Assembly: GCA_025677815.1 (NCBI GenBank)
Contig: JAIXMP010000002.1
Location: 1,612,001-1,676,000, forward strand
Direction: 5' to 3'
Source: Phascolomyces articulosus
Lineage: Eukaryota; Mucoromycota; Mucoromycetes; Mucorales; Lichtheimiaceae
DNA: 64,000 nt
The notes below the pieces were generated by a model, which saw nothing but the letters and a program-made list of their open reading frames with translations, searched no databases and had not been told where the DNA came from. The first letter of the stretch is position 1; every line of letters begins with the position of its first letter. Below, piece by piece: positions 12,566 through 24,202 of this stretch. A program made the translations under genes and the position numbers.

Positions 12566-13742
12566 TCACCTTCTCCTCCATTTATAATCTTCTACTACAA
12601 TCTAAATGTTTATATATACAACCTTCTTTTTTAGACTTTTTGTATCATACAATATATATCTTTATTTTCTTCCTCCTTCCACGTACAATAATATTACATA
12701 GAGATGTTTATAATAATCGATAATAAAAGAATATAAATGCTTTTGAATCCTCCAATAAACACATTTATTTTATTGTTGTTGTTGTTAGATTCGATAAAAA
12801 TACTATTGCATATACAATATCAAATAAGGACTTTGTATGATACAGTATATAAAAATTGGGATTGGATATGGAAAAAAAGACGCAAGAGAGGTAATGATAA
12901 TTTGTATTAAATGATACGAGAAGAATCAATAATAAATAAATAATAGATTGGATGCTCTTTGTTAAAGTTTTCGTTCACTTGAATAGTAGGTGCTCTCTCT
13001 ATATTTGCTATGCTGCTATGCGTACAGAAAAATACGTAACAAAATGGGTGGAAATAAGAATCAAAATGCGAGATTTACATCCTTCAATAACAAAACATAA
13101 TTATTCGACTTCGGTTTATCCTGAAGGAAATTATCGAAGAAACTTTACAGCTGGCTCGTCAAACTCGGTAATAGAACTACTATTCCCATCACCGTTAAAT
13201 AGATAATAAATACGTATATAATGTGTCTTGTCCATCTAATTTGTTATAAGGCAATGTTACAATATTACAAGAAGCAAGGCAGATCGATCAAAAAACAAAA
13301 AGTAGTCTTTGTACAAGCCCTTTTCATGTATTTATTAAACCCATAAATATGTATTTATATATTATCCATTGAATAGTACATTGATAATTAAAAAAAAAGT
13401 CTTCACAGATCTGTGAAGTGTATTTATATTCTGTACAATGGATGTGTAGTAATCCCTCAGGGGAGGTGGTGTAGTTTAACATTTTTTTTTCGGATGGATA
13501 ATAAAAAAGTAAAATAGTGATATGCAAAAATAAAAAAAAAGAAAAGAAGATGAGTTGGTAGATTGAAAAAGGTGTGTTGTGGGCGTTAGATTACGTATAA
13601 GATGAAGAGAGAAAAAAAAATGCGATTTTAGGTTCAGAAGTGAGTTGTTGAGTTGTATGTGTACATAGTGTAATAAGCTTGGAGCAAATAAGGAAAATGG
13701 AATAGTATCATCGTTTTGTGTGTGTACGAGTTCTTCTTTTTT
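12566..13742. other. Intergenic region between convergent MTC6-like gene and RPC25
   Basis: No gene is supported. This is the shared 3' side of two convergent genes. An 84-codon plus-strand frame (12952-13206) lacks any recognisable feature. A perfect 18-bp palindrome sits at 13401-13418. Confidence 0.5.
13401..13418. repeat. Perfect 18-bp palindrome
   Basis: CTTCACAGATCTGTGAAG equals its own reverse complement. It lies about 325 bp beyond the RPC25 stop codon, between two convergent genes. It could bind a dimeric protein, form a cruciform, or be chance. Confidence 0.85.
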
Positions 13743-14892
13743 TTAGCTACCCCACCACGAAAGCAATCCAAGACCATCTTCTGCAATTGTGCACTATATC
13801 ATTGAAGCAATTGAGATGTTCAAATATCAGCATCCACCATCCATAAATAGTAAAATAGCAATCTATTTGTGTAAAGAAAAAAAAAACTTACAGTTAATGA
13901 ATAAGGAGGTATCTTTGCAGAATTAGCTTGAAGATCAGAAGTTGCTGAAGCATCGGCAGCTGATTGTCGTCGACCCGCAGTGGCAGCCATATCAGCAGTA
14001 GGTGTCTTATCAGTAAATACTTCTCGTAATACACGGAATCGAATAGGTTCTTCAATATCCATATACATTTTTTCGCCTTCGTAATTCCAAACCCATACTT
14101 GCTCAGCTGGATCACTAGAAACATAATCAAAGGTTAAATTTCATCTCCCAATGCTAACTCTAGTTCCTTTCTCTCTCTCTCTCTCCAAATCCAATCACCA
14201 TCCATTGCTTTATACGACTTACAATTCGGATCCAGGTTGAAGTGCAGGTGCTGGAATAAGAATATCGTCAAAAAATCCCAATGTGACTAATAGCAGGAAG
14301 GTATGTATGAAATTAACTTTTGGTTTTTCTATTCCCCTTTCTTCGACTTTATCATTAGGTTGAAAAATTGCTTACCACGAACACCAGCAGGAGAACAGCT
14401 CATAATACGTCCTGTTATAATCTCTCCAACATAAGGTCGAAACATGACTAAACGAAATTTGGCTATATAACATAACAAGCGAAAGAAGAAAAAAATAGTA
14501 TGGTAAGTTGACACCATTTTTACTTCGCCCAAGAAAAAACTTCCCAAACTGTTGCCGACGCGAACCTTTTTCTTTTTTCCTTTTATCCAATGGTAATAAT
14601 TATACCTTTCATATAACTACATCCATCCAAATGTAAAATTAAGCCGGGTACTGTTTCGAGAATATCATGGACACAAATACAAAGACCTACATCGGGAATG
14701 ATCTATATAAAAGCCATTCAATACATGAGCTTTCTATTATTGGATGCATGTTTTTTTTTTCTCAAAGATATTCTCTCATGCCTTATTTGCAAACTTTGTA
14801 TTAAGGACTTCTGAAATGGCATCATTGTCTGATTTGCCAAAGTTTTTTGGTTCAATTTTGACAGTGTCTTCCACCTGTGCTAACCAGAACAT
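13743..14892 (-). CDS. RPC25: RNA polymerase III subunit RPC25/RPC8 (POLR3H)
   Basis: Six exons (14892-14782, 14702-14606, 14462-14376, 14286-14223, 14114-13892 and 13793-13743) give 210 residues; human POLR3H is 204. Residues 1 to about 80 are the Rpb7-type N-terminal domain, beginning MFWLAQVEDTVKIEP and continuing PDVGLCICVHDILE. The rest is the S1/OB domain: RLVMFRPYVGEII, CSPAGV, TLGFFDDILIPAPAL, QVWVWNYEGEK, and the diagnostic end GLGLLSWWGS. With Rpc17 it forms the Pol III stalk used in initiation of tRNA and 5S RNA genes. Intron 1 (14703-14781) has a GC donor, forced by conservation of the residues on both sides (FANK then IIPDVG). Confidence is high because every junction keeps frame and order. 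Confidence 0.95.
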
Positions 14893-15325
14893 TCCGGAGT
14901 GTAACTTTTTTTTTGTTGGAGAGAAAAAAGCGTGTGTCCCCTCAGACACTCAAAAATGATTAAGGCTCTCTCTTTTGCATTGCAAAATCTACCTAAAAGA
15001 GAATCCGCTTAGAACTTGGTAAATTCAAGTGGCTTATCTCTAATAAAAGTGATGTCCTGAATTATGTTTTTATCATCGCATCGTTCATTACTCAAAGCTT
15101 TTCAAAAGAATAAGGATTTTATCTTTATTTCAAAAGTAAAACAGAGAGATAAAAAGAAATAGAGGATTGAAAAGCGAGTATTTTTGTTTTTGAGGTCAAA
15201 AAAAGAATATAATAATAATAATAATAATAATAAAAAGAAAACATGTGTTTGTGTGGGATGTATACAAAAAAAATGCGGTAAGATATGTTTGAGACGCGTA
15301 TTCGAAAGGAAGAAGGGATAATATT
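14893..15325. other. RPC25 promoter side and tricalbin 3' flank
   Basis: Both neighbours are on the minus strand, so this stretch holds the RPC25 promoter and the 3' end of the tricalbin gene. It contains a (TAA)n microsatellite at about 15209-15232. No further gene is seen. Confidence 0.5.
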
Positions 15326-18300
15326 TTACATGATTTTACCAAAAAGTCCTCGACTTGAAGAACCACTTTCTGTTGCTACTTCAACACGGACATGAACTTC
15401 ACCAGTGCCCTTGGGCTCCAACGATAACCAACCATCGAAAGGTTGTCCCGATTGTAACAAGTCGGAAATATCCATGGAGCAATCGCCAATATCCACATCA
15501 TTTAATGTATTCTTATCCTTGACCTTGATATCCAGCAACGTGGATTTGCCATCACTGACCTTAGCAACAATTGATTCATTCCATTCAGGTTGTAATGTCT
15601 TTTTGATGTGTCGGGTTTTGAGTACAACACGACCACCAAGGCGAACACGAGCATAAGGATCGCTAGTATTACCACGATCCATGGCCTTCAAATTACGTGC
15701 ACCAAGGACTGTGATATTGACAGCATCGCTACCACCACCAGTAGAGGCACGAGGGGATGATTCAATGCTACCACGTTGATCAGTGGCTGTGCTGGCAGTA
15801 CTTTGTGTAGGTACAGGCACAGGTCCCGCTTGTTGTTGTTGTTGGTTATTGGATGAAGTAGAATCAGAATCACTTGATGATTTCTCACGTTTGGTGCCAC
15901 CACCGCCACCAAGACGGCTGATACCACGAATACCACTGCCAATGGCGGAAACACCACCACCGATCACTTTACCACCAGTACCAATGACTTTGCTACCAGC
16001 ACCAAATCCAACACCCACCACATCTTTACCAACGCCAAAGGCAGCGGTAGGTGCAGATGAGAAGATCTTGGTGGTTGAACCAAGCAAGGAGGTACCAGTA
16101 CGCTTACGGGCCAATAATTGAGGTTGCCATAACATACGCAATCTAATGGAACCAGATGGTTTGACTGGAACTTCAAAGTCTCTGGCAGCAAAACTTTCGA
16201 GCTCTTCACCACTGAAGGATACTTCGGCTTGACCAATTAATGTATCCTTACCAAATTGATCCCAATCAAAGATTTCAGCAACAAGCTTTACAGATGAACG
16301 GTTCAACTAAAAAAAAATGATCAATAATGTACAGTGTCAGTTACTACTTATAAAGAATATCCTTGTTCCCTTTTTCCCCCCCGAGAAAGATAGATTATGC
16401 AAAACATACCACTGGAGCAGTGAATTGTTCATCCTTGAAGATGGGATTCAAGGTCTTCTTGTAGGTTTCAGTCTTGTGAACCTTTTCACCTGCAATAGTG
16501 AACACGACGAATGGATCACTGGTACCTGATCGATCGGCAGCAGTCAAATTGGCTGCCTTCAATGGAGTAACAGTTAGATTGCCTTGATCTAAAGAAAAAA
16601 TACCACATGTGATTAATCCAACGTTTCGTCATCATCATGAGAAAGAGGGAGGAAATAAAAGAAAAACTTACTTTCAAGACTTTCACGAGGATCCAACTTA
16701 AAGTTCACCACAGGGACAAAGTTAAAGCTCAATCGAATAGTACCAAGATCACTATCAAGTAACTTGAAAGTTTCAATACTGTCTTCTTCCTCTTCTCCCT
16801 TGGCTTGACGTTCCATAATCTTGCGAACAATATCACGGACAGAACTTGTGTAATAACCAATATTGGAATCATCCTTATCCTTATCATTATCTTGTTGCAC
16901 GCGTACAATAAGTTTGGAAAAGTCCATTTCCTTGACAAAGGCATCACCAGTTTCATTGAAGGGCATATCGACACCCTTGATGGAAGCAGTGCGGTATTGT
17001 GAATCATTGGAATCTAAAAGAATAGAGGCAGTGGCACGAATACGTTCAGGGAATTTGGCATTATGGATACTGACGGACAAGACACCTGATTCATAAGCGA
17101 GTAAATCAACCTTGGCCTTGTCATCCGAAGTATATTTAATCACTTCACCATGAAGATCCTTTTCAGCAGGAATGTCAGGAGCAGCTTGGGCTTCTTGTGG
17201 TGGTGTAGCAGGAGGAACTTGACCATTACCAGCAGAAGCAGATTCAGCTGGTTGCTCAGTTGATTGTTCAGGTTGCTGAGTTTGTTCTTGTTCCTTTTCT
17301 TCGGTTGCGGGAGGCTTGGGAATATCCATGGTAGGAATGAAGGAAGCGCTAAAGTGCAATTTACCCTTACCCTTCTTACGTTCAGCACTGGTAAGATCAA
17401 CCCATCTAAAAAAAAGCCGATATTGTGTTAGTTCAGATCGTTTAGCCCAAATATTAAAAGTTCGAAAAGAAAAAGAAAAGGATAGAATAAAAAAAACATA
17501 CTTGTCAATAGCATCAAGACCTTCATAGAAAGTTTGACCATCTTCTGTCTTTGATTCCTTGACAATATCCTTCAAGATAAAGTCAAAGAGACCAAGGGAC
17601 TTGTCTTTCTGAATATCGTTATAATCCATGACTTCAAAAATAAGATCTTCACGAGTTGAGTGGACAGGGACGTAAAAGATGGCATCCCAATCAGGGTCCA
17701 AGTTATCATCGACACGTTCACACTGAGCACGGACTTGCATACCAGAAAGGACACGAACATAGGGATCAGATTTACCACCGGCAAAAGCTTCCACATTCTT
17801 GAGATCACGTGCACCAAAAAATTGCAATCGAACAACACCAATCGGAGGACGATAATGACCATGACCAAGACCTTCAGTAAAACCAGTCATGACGATAGGT
17901 TTCCACATGGCACTGACATGGATTTGACCAGGACCATCCTTGAGATTCCACCAATCCACACCTTGCTTAATATGTTCATCTTCCATATTGGCCATGGACA
18001 TGCGCCATCGACCAATAACCTCATCATCCGAGAATTCTTTACTATCGACGACATTGACACCCAAATCAAGTTTGGTCTTGTCAGCAACAAACACTTCGAC
18101 AAACTTGTCCCAGCGAGGGTTGAAACTACGTTTGAATGCCTTGGTACGTAAACGATCTTGACCGTTGACCTTGACAACAGCGTAAGCATTTATATCATCC
18201 TTACCGCCAATGATAGGAAGACCAATACCACTGGCACGTTTACCATCACCACCAAGACCTTTGCATTCATGAACAGTGAAACGCAAGACACCACTGTTGG

Positions 18301-19064
18301 ATTCAGCAGGTGGGATAATGGTACCATCTTCTTGTTTTTCGGGTTTCGAAACAGGGAAGTATTGCATATCACATTTGACTTCACCCACAGGTTTACCAGC
18401 ACGCTGAACAGACAAACTTAAACCAGAGATAATATTGTCACTGCTTTCCAATTCCTTCAAATTAAAGGAAGCCACACCAACAGCAGAATCTTTGCGACCC
18501 GAGTTTCTGTCCATGACTTGCAAATAGACAGAATCGTTGAGGTTGTTGAGCAAAACAAAGTGGGTTTCATCCCATTTGGGATTGTTAGTATCTTCAAAAG
18601 CAGAGGTGCGACCCATTTCGGCATTGTGAACATTGCCAATATGGAAAGTGATATAAGGATCCAAACTACCAAAGAGATCGGCAGCCTTAAGGTTCGAAGC
18701 ATTGTAGACAGTAATTGCCAACACACCATTGGCGGCAGTCAAATCGGTAGTACCAGCCATCATACCAGCCACATCCAAAGTATAGACATTAGGAGCATAC
18801 ATCATAGGTCCTAAAGTAGCATGGACTTGTTCTTGAACAAATGTTTGAAGACCAGGGATCTAGATTTAACAGAATAGGTAGGGGAAAGAGCAATTACACA
18901 CAATAATGTTACAATATTAGAGTTATTATTATTATTATTATTTATAAAACTGTAATTATAATTTTTTTATAATGGCATCGTAACATTATCCTCTCTTTCT
19001 CCCTCAAAAAAAACTTTATTTTTTTCTCTCTCCCCTCCCTTCCTCTCCTCCCCCCTCCAACCAA

Positions 19065-19099
<35 letters not shown>

Positions 19100-20919
19100 G
19101 GCCTTACATTATTGATATCAAAACCGAAAGTTTCGCCACCAACAGGCTTCAAAGAATAATCAAATTGAGGTTTCTCCAAAAAGGAAGCTTCGACAGTCTT
19201 GACATGAGGGAAATCATTGAACAATCTAAACTTGAGACGCATCGTACCACTAAACGCAAGATCTTCCAACAAGACGGGCATACCAGCACCAATCATACCT
19301 TTACCGAGACGGATAGTAAGAACAATCTTCGGGTTGACTTTAGACTGTAGTTCACGTTGTGTAATATCCTGTAAATCATTTGGCACAAAGGATACACTCC
19401 AATCCATGCACTAAGAAAGGAATAATTTAGGCAAAAAGGAAATGATAAATCAAATTCAGCCACAAACATCACATACAAGTATCATTATTATTTCATATCG
19501 TGACGAAAAAAAATTAAATAAACAATGATGTAATAGGAACGTACCACAACATTAGGTTCAGTCTTTGGATAAGTCTTGATACCATTAATACGGAAAGGTT
19601 TTGTACCCAAAGTAAATGAAGTCAAACGGATAGAATCAAGGAAAGAAGGAGTACTTTCGATCAAAATAGCATCGGCAATACCAATAATTTGAGCCGAAAG
19701 GACAGGTTCGTAGATCAACCAAAAGCGTGTGACAAAATGGTTGATCCAATCGGCAGATTCAATATCAGTTTCGAGTTTATTTTTCATCACCTCACGTTCC
19801 ATATCATCTCGGATATTACGTCGTAATCGGCGAATGGATGTTTGATAATAAGTTGCTATATATAATAATAAAAAAAGGAGTCGTTTTTGTTAGTGATCAA
19901 TCACACACCTTGTATTCTACTGTACTAATTTTTTTGGGCGGTTTATAGAACCACGATCACTGCCTAAAACTGGCTCTGAGTTCTCCTTCCACGCGAGCGA
20001 CATAACCCAAATAGGTAAAGCGACATTGATTTCTTTCTCCTCTGATCCTCGTCTTTTACTACTACTGTTTCTCCTGCTTATATATACCCCCACTCACACC
20101 CACACCCACCGAACCCTAGAGCGTATCTTTCTCCTGCCATTCATCCCCCCAGTCCTCCTTTTTATTATTAGTATCATTATTTCTATTTATTTCATTCAAC
20201 CTACCTAAAAATGCACCAACGACTAAACAACCCATCAAACCTCCGCCAAGCTTTGTAATAAGCCAAGTAAACACGACCGAAAACAACATGACACCTGTGT
20301 TATGATACCATTCCCCATAGTAAGATTCGTTCAAATATTGAGCCAATAAATCATTGGACAAAGCTTCAGAACCATTAGAATTACGCGATCCTTTATACAT
20401 TTCCACCAGCGCGTCAGTATTAAACTCTTTTGATAATTCCTCCATGGCTGTTTCATCCCCTGGATTGGGTAGCTTTGAAAAAGAAGTCCATCCAGCTCGA
20501 GCCACTGATTTTCTCTTGTGAACAAAAGCACCTGGTGGTGTATCTTGTTTCTTTTGTTGATCTGTTTCTTGAGGTGGTGAAGGAGGTCGAGCCACAGGTT
20601 TCGCAGAGGCATTTGCCAAGGCTTGCTTCACAGAATTGGCATCACTTGTATCCAAATCAGTTGCTAATTGACCTTTGCGATGTTTTTGTTGACCATTTTC
20701 AAATGCTTTTGATAAACCTGTGCTTGCAATATTTTCTTTTGCTTTGGCAGCTTTTTCTGCTGGTGTAAGTTCCTCGGTTACTGAAATAGTAGGATGTTCA
20801 TCATAAGGCTCCTTGGTAGGTGGAGGAATAGACGCGTTGCTGTTATTTTGATGCTGTGGAGGAAGTGAAGACAACCTTTGAGGCACAGGTTGTTTTACTG
20901 AACCGTTTGGTTCGGCCAT
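15326..20919 (-). CDS. Tricalbin (ER-plasma membrane tether, SMP plus C2 domains)
   Basis: Exons 20919-20205, 19855-19545, 19410-19108, 18859-17502, 17405-16672, 16588-16410 and 16306-15326 give about 1526 residues; yeast Tcb3 is 1545. A disordered N-terminus leads to a hydrophobic hairpin or TM segment at 208-238. The SMP lipid-transfer domain follows (about 250-460), opening YYQTSIRRLRRNIRDDMER and containing DWINHFVTRFWLIYEP. Then come five or six C2 domains. Clear ones start NASNLKAADLFGSLDPYITF, FGARDLKNVEAFAGGKSDPY, AANLTAADRSGTSDPFVVF and LGARNLKAMDRGNTSDPYAR; one near exon 5 (GVLSVSIHNAKFPERI) is degenerate. A Gly-rich linker precedes the last C2. Tricalbins hold cortical ER to the plasma membrane and move lipids in response to Ca2+. 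The MAEPNGS start is chosen because the frame upstream is low-complexity 5' UTR. Confidence 0.95.
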
Positions 20920-21787
20920 ATATATAATATAAAGAAAAGAAAAGGTGTGTGTAAAGAGAAAAAAAAGAAGAAAGAGAGAGAGAGAGAGAGAGAGAATTGG
21001 AAAAGGGGATGGGTTAAAAAAGGGTTCTGACCAGAGACAATAACAAGCTAAAACAGAATTTGACACGAAGGCACTTTACTTTATACGATTTTAACGCCGT
21101 CAATCTCTTTCGATAAATCCTTTTTTTCTTTTTTTACCACAGCTCCAATACTTTGTGTAACATTTTCCTCTTTCTTCGTTTTAAATATTCCATTTTCAAT
21201 ATATAATAACCTCTTCTTATTGTTCGTTTCTTCTTTTTATAACTCGTTCCTAAATGATGATAGATAAAGAACATGTTTTTTAGTCGGCGCCATGAAAAGT
21301 ATGCATGCAAGTGTAGAGGATGAAACATTTACTGGATATATAACTGTTGCAGCATTCAGATGAGTGAAAAAAAAAGTCTCGGCGAAAGACCCGTACTCAC
21401 TGACCGTTCAACGTTTTCCCATGATTCTCATTGGAGGAACACAGCATATCCATTGGGTGGCTCTGATGATGCTACTCATCAAACTTCCAAAAAAACCACA
21501 AAATAGGGTTTTACTGAATAATGTGCTCTTTTGTTATTTTTTTATACGTAAAAAAGTATGCTATCTATGTGTATATACATAAGCAAGATAATAATTTTAT
21601 TTATACGCCCTTCGAGACACTTTTTTTTGCCACCCCAGTTTATTACTGTTTGCCTTGCATGTCAAGAAGCATATAAAGATAAATAACAAATTAGTTGTTT
21701 ATTATTATTATTTATATATATATATACAAATGATTCGTTGTTTTAACAATAACAACAAGCAAAATGCTATCTATTTTTCATCATGTT
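20920..21787. other. Tricalbin upstream region
   Basis: No gene is supported. A (GA)n run at about 20973-20994 lies just upstream of the tricalbin start and probably belongs to the promoter or 5' UTR. The remainder is A/T-rich sequence between two minus-strand genes. Small frames at 21134-21328 (-) and 21364-21582 (+) show no domain. Confidence 0.45.
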
Positions 21788-22174
21788 TTACGAAGATTGT
21801 TCTTGTTGAACATCAACAGGGAACTTTTTATCTGCATTGTGACTAAAATTGATTCCATTATTTCTTCGCCAGAATAATTCAGGCTATTGATGATAAAACT
21901 TTGAGTGAGTTATCATGCTCCATAGTCAATATATCCTTCTACGTCTATGATTTACCTGTTTTGCAGGATCATATCCATCATTTTGAATAGTTCCTGATCC
22001 TCTTCGACCATAGACAAGAGGTGAAATATCATTTGTGGTTTGCGGTTGTTGTTGTTGTTGTTGTTGTTGTTGTGAGAATTGGCGTTGTTGTTTGTTTTTA
22101 TTGCTTTTATAAGCTGCAGCACCAGCAAAACCAGCAGCACCAAGTGCAAGTAAAGTTCCTGTAGTAATGGGCAT
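21788..22174 (-). CDS. Small single-pass membrane protein with poly-Gln, unknown
   Basis: Exons 22174-21956 and 21883-21788 join at a clean GT-AG intron without phase shift, giving 104 residues. The N-terminus is a Gly/Ala-rich hydrophobic helix (TGTLLALGAAGFAGAAAY) followed by Lys/Asn residues, which fits a mitochondrial or ER membrane anchor. Next comes a run of nine Gln encoded by CAA repeats, and then a conserved-looking end containing DPAKQPELFWRRNNGINF. I do not recognise the family. The second exon supports a real gene, since the frame after the splice is open and non-repetitive to its stop. The CAA run could vary in length between strains. Confidence 0.6.
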
Positions 22175-23029
22175 CACGTAATAAACTAATTGGTATTTGT
22201 ATATCGATTCTGGTTTTTTTAATGATAATAGTAAAAAAATAATGAAGGTTGAGAAAAACAATAAAAAATAGTTTTGTAATGGGATTTATATGTTTAAGCA
22301 TGGGATTATAAGAAATAACGGTTGATTGCATTAAAAATGAAAATGATGGGCTTTGTTTGACTTTTTTCTAAAACTAAAACTGAGGCACTATTGTAACTGG
22401 TAACACTAAAAATTCAACCTATTGGTACCCGAACCATTCATAAATCAAATCTAACCTTGGCGTTTTTGTTTTGGATCTATAATTTAGTCCTTGTTCTTTT
22501 CTTAATAAGACCTATAGGTGATAATAGCGATTTCTATTCTCACATGTTCAATTAGTATATCATGTTGAAACTATCATCTATTAGGGTCAACAACAAAAGG
22601 AAATCATTCAGCACCCATCCATATATAAAATATATCCGATACAAGACCATTTTTCAGTCGTCAAAAAAAAAGATGTTATCTTTTCCAAACATCTTGAGAC
22701 TATCGTTCGTGCAGTATCAATAATTCCTGATATAAGAGAACCCATAATAGATGGATGAGGATTCTCTGGAACAGGATGAAAACTTGTTTATTGTCATAGC
22801 GATTGGAAATCAGGGTAAGAGAGAACCTTTTTTTTAAGTTTGATGGTATATCGCACTTATTTTTTCTCACCCGCGTCTTTTTTTTTTCTTTTTTTTTTAC
22901 AAGACTGGCGTCCTTGAACCAAACGTCAAGTCCAGTGCCTAACCTGGGCACAGCAAAAAGAAGGTATATCAAAAGCATAATCTAGACTCATCAAACAATT
23001 GGCATAACATAGTGTGTTTTTTTTGTAAG
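22175..23029. other. Region before the METTL23-like gene; its first exon(s) probably lie here
   Basis: One candidate exon at 22903-22961 (after ACAAG, before GTATAT) would join the 23030 exon in frame and add LASLNQTSSPVPNLGTAK. A start codon that reaches it in phase was not found. The ATG at 22752 opens 21 codons to a GTAAG donor but is out of phase by one. No other gene is seen. Confidence 0.3.
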
Positions 23030-24202
23030 TGTCAAACGAGTTACATTTCACGATTATGAAAACGATCAACAATGTTCCATTTATGTTGAAGAAGTAAGGT
23101 TTATTTTTGTTCTTGCCGATTCGAAGGTTTCTTTCCTGTATTCACGATTCCTTTTTTTTTAAAGGTTCTTGATGCTGCATATGGTTGTTATATTTGGCCA
23201 TCAGCATTAGTAATGAGTGATTATGTTTGGTACCATCGTGATGTATTTAGAAACAGTACAATTTTAGAGGTAAAAAAAAAAAAAACCATAAAAAAAAGAG
23301 AGCATGAGACATGAGACCCGACTTGTTTTTGACAACTTCTAACATTATTTTTTTGTGATAATGGCTTTAGATCGGTGCAGGTAACACACACATATATATT
23401 TATTATACCTGCGATAGATCATGAAAAAAGTGGACTAAACAGTGTATATAGGTACTTCATTACCCTCTTTAGTACTTGCCAAAGCAAGTCAACCATTACG
23501 CCTTATACTTTCAGATATACCCAGTATTTTACCTATTGTTCGTGGGTGTCTTCAACTCAATCATTTACAAGAATCAACCTCGTCGCTTTGGGTTCGTGAG
23601 TTACTATGGGGCCAAGTAGGTTCCAATAACAGTGTGGATCAGTTAATGAAGGAAATCGAACGTCTTTGGAATACAAAGATCGATTATATATTGGGTAGTG
23701 ATACATTTTATGATCCAGCAGGTAAAAATTATATTTAAATGGCTATAGGTAAAACCTATGCCCTTTTTTCATTTAATGTTGTGAGTCATTCACATTCATC
23801 TTTCATTTCTTTCTTTTTTTGTTAGACTTTGAAAATCTACTGGTAACCATATCTTTTATTATTCATCGCCATAATTCAAGATGTAAATTCATAACAGCTT
23901 ATCAAGAACGAAGGTAAGGAAATACCCATATAAACTGAAACAAAAAAAAATAATAGATTCTAAGTTTGTTACTATTTCCTTATAGTGCAAAACGTAGCAT
24001 TCAATACTTGCTGGATAAATGGGGGTTACAATGTGCATTAATTCCACGTGAATCTTTTGACTTTGACGAATTTCGATTTACTCATGACGAAGATATGGAT
24101 GAGGATGATAGCAAAATGGAAGGGGAGGAGAGTATACGACCGGTTAAAATGAATGCTAGTTCATTATCTAGTGTATTTATGCTTGTTATTTCATCGAAAT
24201 AA
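23030..24202 (+). CDS. METTL23-like protein methyltransferase (5' end unresolved)
   Basis: Exons 23030-23093, 23165-23269, 23371-23380, 23452-23721, 23826-23913 and 23986-24202 join in frame. The order of conserved blocks matches METTL23 of methyltransferase family 16: HDYENDQQCSIYVEEVLDA, YGCYIWPSALVMSDYVW, then the SAM-binding motif ILEIGAGTSLPSLVLAK, ILSDIP, LLWGQV, DYILGSDTFYDPADFENLL, and the end PRESFDFDEF ... FMLVISSK. Human METTL23 has been described as a histone H3 arginine methyltransferase; the fungal substrate is unknown. The third exon is only 10 nt and encodes IGA plus one base of the motif. The first exon(s) upstream of 23030 could not be fixed, so this entry is 5'-partial. Confidence 0.88.

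Noticed and set aside
17660..18151. 163-codon plus-strand frame inside the tricalbin gene
   Set aside because: Antisense shadow of a long real exon; no domain.
20920..21066. Extension of the tricalbin N-terminus upstream of MAEPNGS
   Set aside because: The extension is Ser/Leu/Phe low complexity from a GA/CT-rich leader; the ATG at 20919 is the better start.
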